NCBI GenBank assembly: GCA_030616835.1
Contig: JAUWWP010000029.1
Coordinates: forward strand, 1-15,157
DNA: 15,157 bases
Direction: 5' to 3'
DNA from: Deltaproteobacteria bacterium
GTDB lineage: Bacteria; Desulfobacterota; G020345765
Each line of letters opens with the position of its first letter. Position 1 is the first letter of the stretch. The notes beneath the pieces were generated by a model, which had not been told where the DNA came from, did not search any database, and was given only the letters and a program-made list of their open reading frames with translations. A program made the translations under genes and the position numbers. Positions 7,113-13,084 of this stretch are shown one piece after another.

Positions 7113-7154
7113 GGCCTTGACTAACTTAGCTAACAATAACATTATTTCAAGGCC
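7113..7154 (-). promoter_or_regulatory. Perfect 8-bp dyad in the pyrR leader
   Basis: GGCCTTGA and TCAAGGCC (7147-7154 and 7113-7120) form an 8-bp stem around a 26-base AT-rich loop. The 5' arm in transcript sense overlaps the G-rich 3' arm of the PyrR-binding element, so the two structures would compete. That is the behaviour expected of an antiterminator, but I did not find a clear overlap with the next hairpin. Confidence 0.5.
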
Positions 7155-7190
7155 CCCGGTTGATCTCTCCGGACAAGCTTAAAAGGTGCA
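7152..7190 (-). promoter_or_regulatory. Putative PyrR-binding RNA element in the pyrR leader
   Basis: On the minus strand, CACCTTTTAAGCTTGTCCGG followed by AGAGATCAACCGGGGG resembles the known PyrR target, a CCUUUUAA lower part and a GUCCnGnGAGRY hexaloop core followed by a G-rich 3' arm. The loop core (GTCCGGAGAGAT) matches well; the upper stem is less regular than in Firmicutes. It starts about ten bases after the DUF4845-like stop codon and 97 bases before the GTG-frame edge of pyrR. In the family, UMP-bound PyrR binds this loop and favours termination or blocked translation. Confidence 0.6.
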
Positions 7191-7198
7191 GGAAGCCG

Positions 7199-7594
7199 TC
7201 AAAAACTTACTGAAGACAGGGGACTGAAGGTAAAGGTTTTCTCGTAGCGCCCCCCGATAAAAGAGACACTCTCTTCATAGGTTACCGAGATCTGGATGGC
7301 ATTACCTTCTCTCCGGATCAAAACCTCCTGCGGATCAATTGGTGCTTTGATTTCCTTTAACTTGCGAGTAATATCACTTAAAATCTCCTGATCGGTTATG
7401 CGGTTAGCCCTGGTCGCCTCAACTCCAAACAGATTGCGTACTTGATAGTAACGGATCCACGGAGGAGCTATCTTGATACCTACATAGATGATAGCAACCA
7501 CAATTAGTAAAAATATCAGGGTTCCCATGCCTGCTTTCCCCTCCCTCTCTCCGTATCCTCCAGTTTTTAATAACCTTCGCAAACTTTCTCTCAT
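7199..7594 (-). CDS. Small membrane protein resembling DUF4845
   Basis: A 131-residue protein of unknown function. A basic N-terminus (MRESLRRLLK) precedes one membrane helix at about residues 24-42 ending KIAPP, then a soluble domain of about 85 residues with a predicted helix (ITDQEILSDITRKLKEI) and beta strands (IQISVTYEESV). This layout and the place after lepB resemble DUF4845 proteins, whose function is unknown. ATG 7594 has AAGGAAGGTG just upstream; an internal Met at residue 23 would remove the basic region and is less likely. The soluble part probably faces the periplasm. The family call rests on pattern and context, not on a profile search. Confidence 0.7.
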   Translation of the reverse strand: MRESLRRLLKTGGYGEREGKAGMGTLIFLLIVVAIIYVGIKIAPPWIRYYQVRNLFGVEATRANRITDQEILSDITRKLKEIKAPIDPQEVLIRREGNAIQISVTYEESVSFIGGRYEKTFTFSPLSSVSF

Positions 7595-7636
7595 CGATCA
7601 CCTTCCTTTTCACAGCTTTAAGCTATCCTTTTTTTG

Positions 7637-7664
7637 ATAATAACACAGATCCTCTTTCAGTCAA
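7637..7664 (-). promoter_or_regulatory. Sigma-70-type promoter before the DUF4845-like gene
   Basis: On the minus strand, TTGACT (7664-7659) and TATTAT (7642-7637) are separated by 16 bases, close to the sigma-70 consensus. It lies directly downstream of the lepB stop, with the next ATG at 7594. It could drive the small membrane protein gene and, by read-through, the pyr operon, whose leader starts about ten bases after that gene ends. Confidence 0.5.
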
Positions 7665-7675
7665 TAAAAAAGTCT

Positions 7676-8290
7676 TTAGCGAACCAACTTTCCAATCCTC
7701 CTCCCGCGTAGCCAGTGATTATCTTTATCCCAGGACCAGTAAATAATAAAGGCACTCCCCTTAACCTCCTTCAGGTCAACAAATCCCCAGTAGCGGCTAT
7801 CGTGACTCTTGTCACGATTGTCCCCCAGAGTGAAAAGGGCATTCTGCGGAACGCTCACCGGGCCAAAGTTATCCCGGGGAGAAACAGAGCCCAGCAATAT
7901 GGCCGAATCTTTGTGCACCCCGTAAGAATCCTCCCATGGCTCCCCATTTATAATAATTTTCTTATCTTCTATCTTAACCACATCGCCCCCCACACCCACA
8001 ACCCTTTTAATAAAATCCTTTTTCCTATCCATCGGATAGCGGAAAACAATAATATCTCCCCGGCAAGGTGAGTGGAGAGGAAAAATCTTTATATCAGTAA
8101 AGGGAATCCTGATTCCATAGATAAATTTGTTTACCAGAATATGATCTCCCACCAGCAGGGTGGGTACCATCGAACCCGAGGGTATCTTAAAAGCCTGAAT
8201 TACAAAACTCCGAATTAATAAGGCTAAGATAACTGCCGCAATGATAGATTCTGTATACTCCCGAAACTTGCTTTTCACCTTCTTCTCCAT
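7676..8290 (-). CDS. lepB: Signal peptidase I
   Basis: A 204-residue S26 family membrane protease that removes signal peptides from exported proteins at the outer face of the cytoplasmic membrane. One N-terminal membrane segment spans about residues 15-32. It is followed by IPSGSMVPTL with nucleophile Ser40, DFIKRVVGVGGD with general base Lys95, and GDNRDKSHDSRYWGFV at 156-171. All conserved boxes are present. ATG 8290 has AAGGA six bases upstream. It lies 11 bases behind the GalE-like gene and 81 bases ahead of a small membrane protein gene resembling DUF4845; a lepB-DUF4845 pairing is known in proteobacteria. Confidence 0.96.
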   Translation of the reverse strand: MEKKVKSKFREYTESIIAAVILALLIRSFVIQAFKIPSGSMVPTLLVGDHILVNKFIYGIRIPFTDIKIFPLHSPCRGDIIVFRYPMDRKKDFIKRVVGVGGDVVKIEDKKIIINGEPWEDSYGVHKDSAILLGSVSPRDNFGPVSVPQNALFTLGDNRDKSHDSRYWGFVDLKEVKGSAFIIYWSWDKDNHWLRGRRIGKLVR

Positions 8291-8301
8291 TACTATCCTT
8301 C

Positions 8302-9219
8302 TTACTTCCCTCTAAATGATTCCACTGTCCGGCGTAGCCCCTCCTCTAATCCTACTTTTGGCTTCCACCCCAATACCCTTTCCGCCAGAGAACCATCGAG
8401 GCAATTCCTTCTCTGCTCCCCTGCCTTAGGTGGCCCATGGATCTCGCTTACATTAGTTCCAGTAATTTCCACTAATCTCTTAAAAAGTTCATTCACTGAG
8501 GTCTCCACTCCGGTCCCGATATTAATCTCCCCACAGTAATCCGTGCGAAGGGCAATACAGTTGGTCTCCACTACATCATCAATGTAAATATAGTCCCTGG
8601 TCTGTTTTCCATCTCCATTGATTATGGGCTGCTTCGCTTGCAGAAGCTTTTGAGTAAAAATAGCAATTACTCCCGCTTCTCCATAGGGATCCTGACGGGA
8701 ACCATAAACATTGGCGTATCTCAAGGAAAGATAATTCAGATTTTGTTCTGTCTTATAGTAAAATAAATAATTCTCACCGGCCAGCTGACTGATCCCATAG
8801 GGAGATAAAGGTGCCACTCGATGATCCTCTGAAGCCGGAAACTGCTCCTGTTCCCCATAAATAGCCCCTCCCGAAGAGGCAAAGATAACCCTTTTCACTT
8901 GAAACTTATGGCAGTTGCGAAGAAGGTTGATCGTCCCCAAGATATTGACCTCAGCATCGTATAATGGTTCCTCCACCGAGCGGCGTACATCTATCTGAGC
9001 AGCATGATGATTAACAACCTCTGGCCTCTCCAATTCGAATACCTCCTCGAGCTTTGGATCCTTTATATCTAACTGAAAAAACTTAGCACGCGGATTTACA
9101 TTCTCCTTTTTCCCTCGGGAGAGGTCATCGATTACTATTACCTGATGGCCATCGGCAATATACCCATCAACCACATGGGAGCCAATGAAGCCAGCTCCCC
9201 CGGTAACCAGAATCTTCAT
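8302..9219 (-). CDS. galE: GalE-like NAD-dependent UDP-sugar 4-epimerase, catalytic Lys replaced
   Basis: A 305-residue extended SDR. The NAD-binding GGAGFIG is at residues 7-13, HHAAQIDVRRSV at 71-82, FASSGGAIYGE at 113-123, LRYANVYG at 166-173 and DGKQTRDYIYIDDV further on. These match the short bacterial and archaeal GalE-like group that interconverts UDP-glucose and UDP-galactose or the N-acetyl or uronate forms; the substrate cannot be decided from sequence. The active-site motif reads YGISQ: Tyr141 is present, but residue 145 is Gln (codon CAG at 8785-8787), where the family has Lys. ATG 9219 has GAAGGG seven bases upstream. The lepB gene starts 11 bases after the stop, so the two are very probably cotranscribed. 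Confidence 0.88.
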   Translation of the reverse strand: MKILVTGGAGFIGSHVVDGYIADGHQVIVIDDLSRGKKENVNPRAKFFQLDIKDPKLEEVFELERPEVVNHHAAQIDVRRSVEEPLYDAEVNILGTINLLRNCHKFQVKRVIFASSGGAIYGEQEQFPASEDHRVAPLSPYGISQLAGENYLFYYKTEQNLNYLSLRYANVYGSRQDPYGEAGVIAIFTQKLLQAKQPIINGDGKQTRDYIYIDDVVETNCIALRTDYCGEINIGTGVETSVNELFKRLVEITGTNVSEIHGPPKAGEQRRNCLDGSLAERVLGWKPKVGLEEGLRRTVESFRGK

Positions 9220-9297
9220 CTCAACTACCCTTCAAAAACAAGCTATTTTTAATCCCCGATTATGCGTAAACATCCGAATATACTTGTCCTGAGAATG

Positions 9298-9405
9298 TAA
9301 AAATCAAAAATCAAGAATTAAAATTACATATTAAAATTTAAAATTTCCTTTTTTATTTTTTAACTTTGATTTGACATTTTGCATTTTTATTTTTAATTTT
9401 TGATA
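9298..9405. repeat. AT-rich imperfect inverted repeat between uxs and galE genes
   Basis: The plus strand switches from an A-rich arm (AAAAATCAAAAATCAAGAA at 9301) to a T-rich arm ending TTTTATTTTTAATTTTTGA near 9400. The arms are roughly complementary and fill most of the 225-base gene-free gap. No gene, promoter or convincing terminator is visible in the rest of the gap. Confidence 0.6.
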
Positions 9406-9444
9406 TTACGGTAATTGAGCCCCTACATTAATGCATTATTTGGG

Positions 9445-10395
9445 TTAATCTTCCTGCTTCAATTTTAACTTCTGCTGAAAATATTCTAAGGTAAGCTTAA
9501 TCCCTTCTTCCAAAGAGACTGTTGGCTCCCATTTGAGCACTTTTTTGGCCAAGCTGATATCCGGCTGCCTTACCTGGGGGTCGTCTTCAGGCAGAGGCTT
9601 AAAGACTATTCTGCTTGAACTCCCGGTAAGCTGGAGGATCTTTTTCCCAAAATCCAGGATATTCATTTCCCGGGGATTTCCTAAGTTGACCGGGCCAGTA
9701 TATTCAGAGGTCAATAGTCGATATATTCCCTCAACCATATCAGAAATATAACAGAAGCTTCTGGTCTGCAATCCGTCCCCAAAAACTGTCAAATCCTCAC
9801 CCCGGAGGGCCTGAAGGATAAAGGCTGGCACTACTCGCCCATCCCCCCGCCTCATCCTGGGTCCGAAGGTATTAAAGATCCTGGCAATCCGGGTATCCAA
9901 CTTATGGAACCTCTGATAAGCCAAGGTCATCGCCTCGGCTAATCTCGTCGCCTCGTCATAAACCCCCCGGGGCCCGATCGGATTGACATTCCCCCAGTAA
10001 TCCTCTCTTTGCGGGTGAACTAAGGGGTCTCCGTAGACCTCAGAGGTTGAGGCCAGAAGGAACCTTGCCTTTTTCTCCTTGACCAGTCCAAGAACCTTAT
10101 GCGTTCCTAAAGAACCGACCTTCAAAGTCTGGATCGGGAAGTCCAGATAATCAATAGGGCTAGCCGGAGAGGCAAAGTGGAGGATAAAATCAAGCTCGCC
10201 CGGAATATGGATGAAATTGGTAACATCCTGCTTAATAAAGCTAAACCTTTCCTGGCCAAATAGATGCTCGATATTGTCCAAGCTCCCGGTCAGAAGGTTA
10301 TCCATACAGATGACCTCAAATCCCTTCTCAATAAAAAAATTACAGAGATGGGACCCAATAAAACCCGCTCCCCCTGTGATCAACATCCTAGGCAT
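9445..10395 (-). CDS. uxs: UDP-glucuronate decarboxylase (UDP-xylose synthase)-like SDR, catalytic Lys replaced
   Basis: A 316-residue extended SDR with clear family hallmarks: GGAGFIG (8-14), HFASPASPIDY (73-83), LLASTSEVYGDP (113-124), HPQREDYWGNVNPIGPRG (127-144) and ARIFNTFGPRM (171-181). The family converts UDP-glucuronate to UDP-xylose with enzyme-bound NAD+, fitting the ugd gene just upstream. The YxxxK active site reads YDEAT: Tyr146 is present, but residue 150 is Thr (codon ACG at 9946-9948) where Lys is expected. This could impair NAD-dependent oxidation unless another residue compensates or the base is wrong. ATG 10395 has AGAGGGG three bases upstream. Function in this organism is inferred; other decarboxylases or epimerases of this subfamily are less likely. 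Confidence 0.9.
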   Translation of the reverse strand: MPRMLITGGAGFIGSHLCNFFIEKGFEVICMDNLLTGSLDNIEHLFGQERFSFIKQDVTNFIHIPGELDFILHFASPASPIDYLDFPIQTLKVGSLGTHKVLGLVKEKKARFLLASTSEVYGDPLVHPQREDYWGNVNPIGPRGVYDEATRLAEAMTLAYQRFHKLDTRIARIFNTFGPRMRRGDGRVVPAFILQALRGEDLTVFGDGLQTRSFCYISDMVEGIYRLLTSEYTGPVNLGNPREMNILDFGKKILQLTGSSSRIVFKPLPEDDPQVRQPDISLAKKVLKWEPTVSLEEGIKLTLEYFQQKLKLKQED

Positions 10396-10466
10396 TTACC
10401 CCTCTCAGTTCTATATATAAAGCGCCTTAAATATCTGTGGATAATACTTCATACACTATTATGCTG

Positions 10467-10598
10467 ATAAATTCTAAATCCCAAATCCTAAATCCTAAAC
10501 AAATTCTAAATCCAAATGTTTAAAACAATGTTTTGAGATTTGGATTTTGATCATTTGAAATTGTTTAGAATTTAGTGCTTATGATTTGGTGCTTAGTG
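10467..10598 (-). mobile_element. Deleted (gene-less) copy of the four-helix-bundle cassette
   Basis: This ugd/UDP-xylose-synthase spacer carries both ends of the cassette seen at 3336-3815. The left end shares 35 identical bases (10483-10517 with 3365-3399). The right end matches over 55 ungapped bases (10527-10581 with 3747-3801; 48 identical, the last 22 all identical). In the full cassette the two blocks are 347 bases apart; here only nine bases separate them. The result is a MITE-like relic with A-rich and T-rich arms that are roughly complementary. Confidence 0.8.
10495..10554 (-). pseudogene. Remnant start of a four-helix-bundle gene
   Basis: From ATG 10554 the minus strand reads MIKIQISKH and then runs into the 3' flank and a TAG after 19 residues. 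The intact gene at 3774 begins MTKIQNTKH at the equivalent place in its cassette. Everything after the first nine codons is lost by internal deletion. The protein fragment is certainly non-functional as a four-helix bundle. Confidence 0.65.
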
Positions 10599-10605
10599 CA
10601 AAAGT

Positions 10606-11904
10606 TTATCTCCCAATGGAGTAATATTCGAATCCTATTTCTTTCATTCTTTTGGGATCGTAAATATTTCGGCCATCAAAGATTATGGGCTGGCTTAACA
10701 GCCCCTTAATGCGCTCAAAATTAGGTCGCCGGAATTCATTCCATTCAGTGATAATAACCAGGGCATCAGCACCGGCTAAGGCATCGTAAGGCATCTTATA
10801 GTATTCGATCCGGTTTCCAAATATCCTCTTCGCTTCCTCCATTGCTTCAGGATCGTGGGCATTCACTCTTGCACCCCTCTCAAGCAGTTCGGTAATGATT
10901 ACAATTGAGGGTGCCTCTCTCATATCGTCGGTTCGGGGTTTGAAAGAAAGCCCCCAGATCCCAAGAACCTTACCGGCAATTCTTCCTTGAAAACGATGGC
11001 TGATCTTATCAACCAACTTCACCCTTTGATGTTGATTTACTTCCTCCACTGCTTTTAAAATTCTTAGCTCAGTTCCTTTACTTTTGGCGGTCTGCATTAC
11101 TGCCCGCAGATCTTTGGGAAAACAGGACCCTCCATATCCTACCCCGGGAAACAAGAATTGAGATCCTATCCGGCTGTCAGAGGCAATTCCTGCTCTTACC
11201 GAACTGATATCAGCACCCACCTGCTCACAGAGGTTAGCCAGTTCGTTAATAAAAGATATCCTGGTAGCTAACATTGCATTGGCAGCATATTTCGTCAGTT
11301 CAGCGCTCTTATTGTCCATTACAATAAAAGGCTTTCCTGTTCTGAGAAATGGACTATACAATTCCTCCATAACCGCAGCCGCTTTTTGCTCATTACTGCC
11401 GATAATCACCCGATCCGGCCTCATAAAGTCATCAACCGCTGCCCCCTCCTTCAAGAACTCCGGGTTGGAAATTACCTCCAACTCATGGGTACTTACCTGG
11501 CTGATTACTTCTCGAACCTGTTCGGCAGTACCAACCGGTACCGTGCTTTTAATAACAATAATCTTGTATCCATTCATCGCCTTGCCGATCTTGGCGGCTA
11601 CTTCTATTACATTCTTAACATCGGCAGAATCATCTTCATCCGCAGGTGTCCCCACGGCAATAAAGGTCAAAAATGATTCTTTCACTGCTTTGTCCAGACT
11701 CGTATCAAATCTTAACCTTCCTTCCTTCAAGTTTCTTTTAACCAGTTCCTCCAATCCGGGTTCATAAATGGGAATCTCTCCAGAATTTAAGATTCGAATC
11801 TTTCCTTCATCAATATCTACGCAGATGACATCGTTTCCGCTCTCAGCAAAGCAGGTTCCAGCAACTAAACCCACATAACCGGTCCCAATGATACAGATAT
11901 TCAT
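10606..11904 (-). CDS. ugd: UDP-glucose 6-dehydrogenase
   Basis: A 432-residue UDP-glucose/GDP-mannose dehydrogenase-family enzyme that oxidises UDP-glucose to UDP-glucuronate with two NAD+. The Rossmann motif GTGYVGL is at residues 7-13, STVPVGT at 120-126, NPEFLKEG at 147-154, LTKYAANAML with catalytic Lys205 at about 203-212, GGSCFPKD with nucleophile Cys261 at 258-265, and the C-terminal WGLSFKPRTDDMREAPS. All catalytic residues are present and the length is normal. ATG 11904 is preceded by GGGAGG with only three intervening bases. Its product is the substrate of the decarboxylase encoded downstream, although a 210-base spacer holding a collapsed repeat cassette separates the two genes. 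Confidence 0.96.
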   Translation of the reverse strand: MNICIIGTGYVGLVAGTCFAESGNDVICVDIDEGKIRILNSGEIPIYEPGLEELVKRNLKEGRLRFDTSLDKAVKESFLTFIAVGTPADEDDSADVKNVIEVAAKIGKAMNGYKIIVIKSTVPVGTAEQVREVISQVSTHELEVISNPEFLKEGAAVDDFMRPDRVIIGSNEQKAAAVMEELYSPFLRTGKPFIVMDNKSAELTKYAANAMLATRISFINELANLCEQVGADISSVRAGIASDSRIGSQFLFPGVGYGGSCFPKDLRAVMQTAKSKGTELRILKAVEEVNQHQRVKLVDKISHRFQGRIAGKVLGIWGLSFKPRTDDMREAPSIVIITELLERGARVNAHDPEAMEEAKRIFGNRIEYYKMPYDALAGADALVIITEWNEFRRPNFERIKGLLSQPIIFDGRNIYDPKRMKEIGFEYYSIGR

Positions 11905-11973
11905 TAGCCTCCCTCGGTCATCTTAAGGTAACACTTTTCTCTTTACATTTATGAGCGAGGCGCAAATTTGTGA

Positions 11974-12852
11974 CTATTGCCTCTCGTTAAGTAGATATTC
12001 CTTGAGAGAATCCTGCCAGGCCGGTAGAACTATTCCCTCATCCTTTCTTAGCTTTTCTGTGCTCAATACTGAGAAGGGAGGCCTGGGGGCAGGACATCCG
12101 CCTGAGGCGGAAAGCTCGGTTGAGTTTATTGGAGTCAAGGCAACCTTGTTCCCGCTCAATTCCAGAATCTTCTGGGCAAACTCAAACCAGCTACAATACC
12201 CCTCACTGACAATGTGATAAATCCCGCTGGCACTCTTCTCGATTAGCTCCTTGATTGCCCGGCTCAGATCCCTGGTAAAGGTGGGAGACCCCCACTGATC
12301 ATCAACCACCCTTAATTCCTCCCTGCTTCGGGCCAGATTAAGGATAGTCTCGATAAAGTTTTTGCCCTTCTTCCCATAAAGCCACTGGGTTCTAATGAGT
12401 AAATAGTGATCTAAAATTTGCCTTAAGTAGATCTCACCCTGAAGTTTAGAACGGCCATAGATGCTCAAAGGATTGGGTGAATCATCTTCGCAGTATGGGG
12501 TTCCTTTATTACCATCAAATATATAGTCGGTGCTCAAATGAATAAGAAATGCCTGCGACCTTTGACAGGCAAGAGCCATGTTCTTAACACCCTCGGCATT
12601 AGCCGAAAAAGCTAACTCTATATTTTTTTCACACCCGTCAACGTCGGTATAGCCTGCGGCATTAATAACTACTTCGGGCTCCGCCCCGGCAATAAAATCC
12701 TTGACTTTCCCCTCCTGGGTAATATCAAGTCGGAAGGATTCTGGCAATCCGGTAACATCCGTCTCTACTACCTGATGCCCTTCTTCATCCCCGATTATTC
12801 GGGATAAATCACTTCCAAGCATCCCCCGGGCACCAGTGATCAAAATCCGCAT
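11974..12852 (-). CDS. rmlD: dTDP-4-dehydrorhamnose reductase
   Basis: Extended SDR of 292 residues that reduces dTDP-4-keto-L-rhamnose with NAD(P)H, the last step to dTDP-L-rhamnose. The nucleotide-binding GARGMLG is at residues 7-13, STDYIFDG at 107-114, YGRSK at 132-136 (catalytic Tyr and Lys intact), and RTQWLYG and DQWGSPT are further on. The start chosen is ATG 12852, with GAGGGG just upstream, giving the family-typical MRILITG; a TTG at 12879 in the same frame adds nine unlikely residues. Residues 248-252 (SASGG) are encoded by a 15-bp palindrome at 12097-12111 and fall just before the conserved APRPPFSVL segment, which looks like an in-frame repeat insertion. The ugd gene starts 69 bases downstream. 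Confidence 0.95.
   Translation of the reverse strand: MRILITGARGMLGSDLSRIIGDEEGHQVVETDVTGLPESFRLDITQEGKVKDFIAGAEPEVVINAAGYTDVDGCEKNIELAFSANAEGVKNMALACQRSQAFLIHLSTDYIFDGNKGTPYCEDDSPNPLSIYGRSKLQGEIYLRQILDHYLLIRTQWLYGKKGKNFIETILNLARSREELRVVDDQWGSPTFTRDLSRAIKELIEKSASGIYHIVSEGYCSWFEFAQKILELSGNKVALTPINSTELSASGGCPAPRPPFSVLSTEKLRKDEGIVLPAWQDSLKEYLLNERQ
12097..12111. repeat. 15-bp palindrome inside the rmlD coding region
   Basis: TCCGCCTGAGGCGGA lies in frame within rmlD and encodes Ser-Ala-Ser-Gly-Gly. It is the exact reverse complement of the palindrome at 13070-13084. The position, next to a conserved segment of RmlD, suggests a tolerated intragenic repeat similar in behaviour to Rickettsia palindromic elements. 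Confidence 0.75.
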
Positions 12853-12954
12853 TGGCCCCTCGGAAATTGCAAATTGCAAAGTGAAAATTGCAAAATGAAA
12901 TCCACCTTAGGTAGAGCAAAATGAAAAGTGAAAATTATAAATCTTAATTCAATC

Positions 12955-12980
12955 CCTTCGACTCCGCTCAGGACAAGCTT
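12955..12980. repeat. Dispersed CTTCGA...CAGGACAAGC repeat
   Basis: A short unit, CCTTCGACTCCGCTCAGGAC followed by AAGCTT, sits between rmlB and rmlD. Related units occur at 2600-2620, 3870-3893, 6480-6501 and, on the other strand, 5325-5339. The remaining part of this spacer (about 12861-12950) is A-rich low-complexity sequence with repeated AAATTGCAAA-like words and no gene. Confidence 0.6.
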
Positions 12981-12985
12981 TTGCA

Positions 12986-13052
12986 TTCAGCCTTCGTAGC
13001 CAGCCTACTTCGCCGTAGCGGCTGCGAAGGCTGAACTACGGCGAAGTAGGCT
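12986..13052. repeat. GC-rich interleaved dyad between rmlB and rmlD
   Basis: Two inverted repeats interlock. Arm a (12986-13001) pairs with a' (13020-13035), 16 positions with one T-G pair. Arm b, AGCCTACTTCGCCGTAG (13002-13018), fills the loop of hairpin a and is perfectly complementary to b' (13036-13052), which directly follows a'. The order a-b-a'-b' could form a pseudoknot or alternative hairpins in RNA. The a'b' part, 28 bases at 13025-13052, is an exact reverse-complement copy of 2582-2609 near the recG start. Confidence 0.85.
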
Positions 13053-13069
13053 TTTGCAATAATTTCCAA

Positions 13070-13084
13070 TCCGCCTCAGGCGGA
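13070..13084. repeat. 15-bp perfect palindrome over the rmlB stop codon
   Basis: TCCGCCTCAGGCGGA is self-complementary around its central base. It overlaps the last codons and TGA stop of rmlB. The reverse-complement copy occurs at 12097-12111 inside rmlD, so the two form a dispersed pair. Confidence 0.85.

Noticed and set aside
7197..7205. A pyr promoter starting from TTGACG at the DUF4845-like stop codon
   Set aside because: No acceptable -10 hexamer is found 15-19 bases downstream.
11279..11767. A 162-residue open frame on the plus strand
   Set aside because: It is the antisense shadow of ugd, with no ribosome binding site or family signal.
11943..11980. Possible terminator between rmlD and ugd
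   Set aside because: GAGGC...GCCTC pairing exists but has a bulge, a long loop and no U-tract.
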